Below, piece by piece: positions 61,584 to 64,000 of a stretch of DNA of 64,000 nt (within the stretch, counting starts at the first letter, position 1; every line of letters starts with the position of its first letter). A program made the position numbers and the translations under genes. This stretch comes from Neurospora tetrasperma FGSC 2508 (lineage: Eukaryota > Ascomycota > Sordariomycetes > Sordariales > Sordariaceae), in NCBI RefSeq assembly GCF_000213175.1, contig NW_009799100.1, forward strand, positions 5,400,862 to 5,464,861. The letters run 5' to 3'. The notes under the pieces were generated by a model. The model saw nothing but the letters and a program-made list of their open reading frames with translations, was not told the origin of the DNA and ran no database searches.

Positions 61584-63641
61584 ATGCGCTTCCCACCACC
61601 CGGGACCACTGTCCGTCCCCCCATAATACGCATCACCAACGGCACTTTTTACCGGCACCAACCTTCCTCCCACGGCCACGGCCACGGCCACCCCAACCCA
61701 CCACTCTTCTCCAACCTCACTCTCGATATCCCCTCCCATCCTTCGTCTCCGCACAACTGGGCCATCCTCGGCCCCTCCCAATCCGGAAAGACCAGCTTCC
61801 TGCAACTCCTCCGCGGCCAATACCTCTGCTTCCCGCCCACCGCTCGCTCCTTTCCCTACCTCTCAACCGAAGACGTCCCCGCCCGGCTGAGAGGAAACCC
61901 AGCCAAAGCGATTCAGTATGTCGGGTTCGACGCCACTTCCACGTCCGGGGGTCTAGGGGCAGCGGCGTCCAGTTACATTTCTGCGCGGTACGAAAGTCAC
62001 AGGGAACAGACGGATTTTTCGGTGAAGGATTGGTTGTTGGGCAACACGGAACTTAACCCGACTTCGATGCCGGGGGATTACAAGGTGGACGAGAAGTTGT
62101 TTGAACGGGTGGTTGTTGATTTGCGGCTGGACACCCTTCTCGACCTCCCCGTCTCGTTTCTTTCCAACGGACAGGGCCGCAGGGCCAGGATCGCGCGAGC
62201 ACTCTTCAAAGACCCGGAGGTCTTATTGCTGGATGAACCCTTCATGGGACTGGACCCGGCTACGGTCGCGGGCTTGAGTCCCTTGCTGCAAAGTCTAGCG
62301 GAGAAGAAGAGTCCGCGGTTGGTGTTGGCCGCAAGACCACAGGATCCCTTGCCGGAGTGGATCACGCACCTGGTGTATCTGCGGACAGACAGCCAGGTGG
62401 GCGCGATGGGCGAGCGTGGGACCGTATTGGATGGTTTGAGGGCCTACGTGCGCGGAGTATGGAAGGGCGGACTTTCTGAAGACGAAACAATGCCTGTTCA
62501 TGCTCTCATCGACATCGGCCGCACCTTGACGAAGGATGGTATCAAAGGGGAGGGACTAGCCGAGGCACTTACCCGCTCCCCAACCAACCAAGCACCCATC
62601 ATCGACTCCGCCCCTGTTCCCAAGACCGAAAAAGAGGAAGCAGAAAAAGAACCTCTAGTTGAAATGTCCGGCGTCACCGTCCGCTACGGCTCCAAGACTG
62701 TTCTCGGCAACTGGCCTTCGGGCCTCCACTGGACCGTCCGCCGCGGCTCCCGGTGGGGCGTCTTCGGTCCCAACGGCAGCGGCAAAACCACCATCGTCTC
62801 GCTACTCTGCTCCGACCATCCACAGACTTACTCCCTCCCCATCAAACTCTTTGGGCGGTCCCGCTTGCCCGAACCCGGATCCGGTCAACGCCCCTTAACT
62901 TTCTGGGACATCCAATCGCGCGTCGGCCACTCCAGTCCCGAAATCCACCAGTACATGCCTCGCCGGCTAACCGTCCGCTCCGTTCTTGAATCCGCATGGG
63001 CCGACACTTTTTCCTCCGTCCCCAAACTTACCCCTGAAGCAACAGAAAAAGTAGACGCCACTCTATCCTGGTTCGCACACGAACTTAACCCATCCTTTGC
63101 CAAACGTTCGCACCACACTCCCGTCGAATTGGCTCAGGCAGACGACGACGAAGCAAATCTGAAGTGGGCAAAAGATTACCAATTCGGCGAATTACCCTTT
63201 TCTTCTCAGCGCTTACTTCTCTTTTTGCGCGCTATTGTCAAAAACCCCGATATCGTCGTCCTCGACGAGGCCTTTAGCGGGATGGACGATGCCGTCCGCG
63301 ACAAATGCATGCTTTTTTTGATGCACGGAGAGAACAAGACTTTTGCTTCTTCTACCGCCTCTACTCCTACGACCAAGAAGGCGGGTCTATCGGTAGCTCC
63401 TGTGGAAGTGGTAGATAGCGAGCAAGCCAAGGCAGGTAAAGTCAAGGTGCATGGGTTGACGGACGAGCAGGCCTTGATTTGCATTAGTCACATTAAGGAG
63501 GAAGTCCCCGATTGCGTAAGGGAGTGGGTGTGTTTGCCTGAGGCGAGCAGTGGGCTGGAGGCGAGGTTTGGGAGGTTGGATGGCCCGTTGAGGTTGAGTG
63601 GTAGGCGGTGGGGGGAGGTTTGGGGGGTTAATGGGAGTTGA
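61584..63641 (+). CDS. Soluble ABC-family ATPase with two nucleotide-binding domains
   Basis: Single exon, 685 residues. The frame is open 18 codons upstream from a TTG, but the first ATG is 61584. There are no membrane segments. NBD1 has Walker A GPSQSGKT at 63-70, signature LSNGQ near 192 and Walker B VLLLDEPFMGLD near 213-224. NBD2 has Walker A GPNGSGKT at 395-402 and Walker B IVVLDEAFSGMD near 557-568. Its signature is degenerate: PFSSQRLLLF around 538, in place of LSGGQ. The pattern resembles the yeast YDR061W / bacterial ModF-like group of twin-ATPase proteins, often reported in mitochondria. The N-terminus has a short His-Gly repeat (HGHGHGHP, residues 30-37) between the first strand and Walker A. 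The substrate or partner is unknown. It is not a drug exporter, since no transport domain is present. Confidence 0.86.
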   Translation: MRFPPPGTTVRPPIIRITNGTFYRHQPSSHGHGHGHPNPPLFSNLTLDIPSHPSSPHNWAILGPSQSGKTSFLQLLRGQYLCFPPTARSFPYLSTEDVPARLRGNPAKAIQYVGFDATSTSGGLGAAASSYISARYESHREQTDFSVKDWLLGNTELNPTSMPGDYKVDEKLFERVVVDLRLDTLLDLPVSFLSNGQGRRARIARALFKDPEVLLLDEPFMGLDPATVAGLSPLLQSLAEKKSPRLVLAARPQDPLPEWITHLVYLRTDSQVGAMGERGTVLDGLRAYVRGVWKGGLSEDETMPVHALIDIGRTLTKDGIKGEGLAEALTRSPTNQAPIIDSAPVPKTEKEEAEKEPLVEMSGVTVRYGSKTVLGNWPSGLHWTVRRGSRWGVFGPNGSGKTTIVSLLCSDHPQTYSLPIKLFGRSRLPEPGSGQRPLTFWDIQSRVGHSSPEIHQYMPRRLTVRSVLESAWADTFSSVPKLTPEATEKVDATLSWFAHELNPSFAKRSHHTPVELAQADDDEANLKWAKDYQFGELPFSSQRLLLFLRAIVKNPDIVVLDEAFSGMDDAVRDKCMLFLMHGENKTFASSTASTPTTKKAGLSVAPVEVVDSEQAKAGKVKVHGLTDEQALICISHIKEEVPDCVREWVCLPEASSGLEARFGRLDGPLRLSGRRWGEVWGVNGS

Positions 63642-64000
63642 AATCAAGTTGTGTAGACTTTTGAGGGCAAAAGTATGGTGGAGATAGAGAAAATGATACA
63701 TGGTAGTTGACTTGAATTGAAGTGGGCTGTTAAGAGTGATGTGATTGATTGAAGGGGACTTGAGGAAGAATCAATGTAAGAAACGGATTAATATCAAGTT
63801 GTATCTATGTTGTTTGGAGGAGTGATTGTTTGGATGAGTCATGATAGGTTTGAATGCATGAAACAGCTTGTTAAGTATCAAGTTATCTCGAGGCATCATC
63901 GTATTACTCTTGTCAGGTAACCCTGTAACCACTTTGGGGGAGATATTGCTCTTATTGAACAAAGACAGTAAGTGGCAAGATATTAATTAATTGAAATCTA
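63642..64000. other. 3' flank of the ABC gene, window edge
   Basis: AT-rich, TTGATTGA-like DNA with no open frame of note. It is the 3' untranslated region and beyond. Confidence 0.5.

Overview
The window is nuclear DNA of a filamentous ascomycete, very probably a Sordariaceae species (Neurospora or a close relative). The signs are widely spaced genes with long leaders, short introns with GTNNGT donors and CTAAC-type branch sites, GC-rich third codon positions, long low-complexity protein tails, and many (TAGG)n and other short tandem repeats confined to non-coding DNA. From memory, the neighbouring division-1 chitin synthase, sulfite reductase beta subunit and Rab6 gene match a Neurospora crassa gene order. 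That is recollection and was not searched. I found no rRNA gene, tRNA, CRISPR array, prophage or intact transposon.

Layout from left to right. 0.4-6.4 kb holds the peroxisomal ubiquitin ligase Pex12 (-), a hotdog-fold thioesterase (+) and a six-exon F-box protein (-). 7.7-10.9 kb holds a C2H2 plus fungal-type transcription factor (-), followed by 5.8 kb without a recognisable gene. 16.7-29.3 kb holds a SAP30-like Sin3-complex subunit (+), a chitin synthase with a very long N-terminus (-) and the sulfite reductase beta subunit (-). 31.3-36.4 kb holds the Kei1 subunit of inositol phosphorylceramide synthase (-) and a small one-helix protein (-). 38.7-47.6 kb holds two ribosome-biogenesis genes, rlp24 (+) and nop53 (+), around the Golgi GTPase Ypt6/Rab6 (-), then the AP-1 beta adaptin (-). 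48.7-54 kb holds Emc4 (+), a MARVEL-type membrane protein (+) and a Ser/Thr-rich GPI-type wall protein (-). 58-63.6 kb holds a prenylated UBL3/MUB-type ubiquitin-fold protein (+), the proteasome assembly chaperone Ump1 (-) and a soluble twin-ATPase ABC protein (+).

There are no operons and no secondary-metabolite cluster. Most genes are housekeeping. One loose theme is secretion and the cell surface: Ypt6, AP-1, Kei1, Emc4, the chitin synthase and the GPI protein. I give this as an observation and do not claim co-regulation. Eighteen loci were modelled by hand, joining exons by splice signals and reading frame. Every multi-exon model closes in frame.

The points most worth a second look are: a fungal UBL3/MUB protein ending in a CAAX box; two GC-AG introns (ypt6 and emc4); a start codon alone in its own exon (ump1); a half-degenerate ABC ATPase; a chitin synthase with a roughly 600-residue disordered head containing YEPSI-type repeats; a CYS3-like site inside the first intron of sulfite reductase; and the unusually large gene-free intervals at 10.9-16.7, 32.2-36.1 and 54-58 kb.
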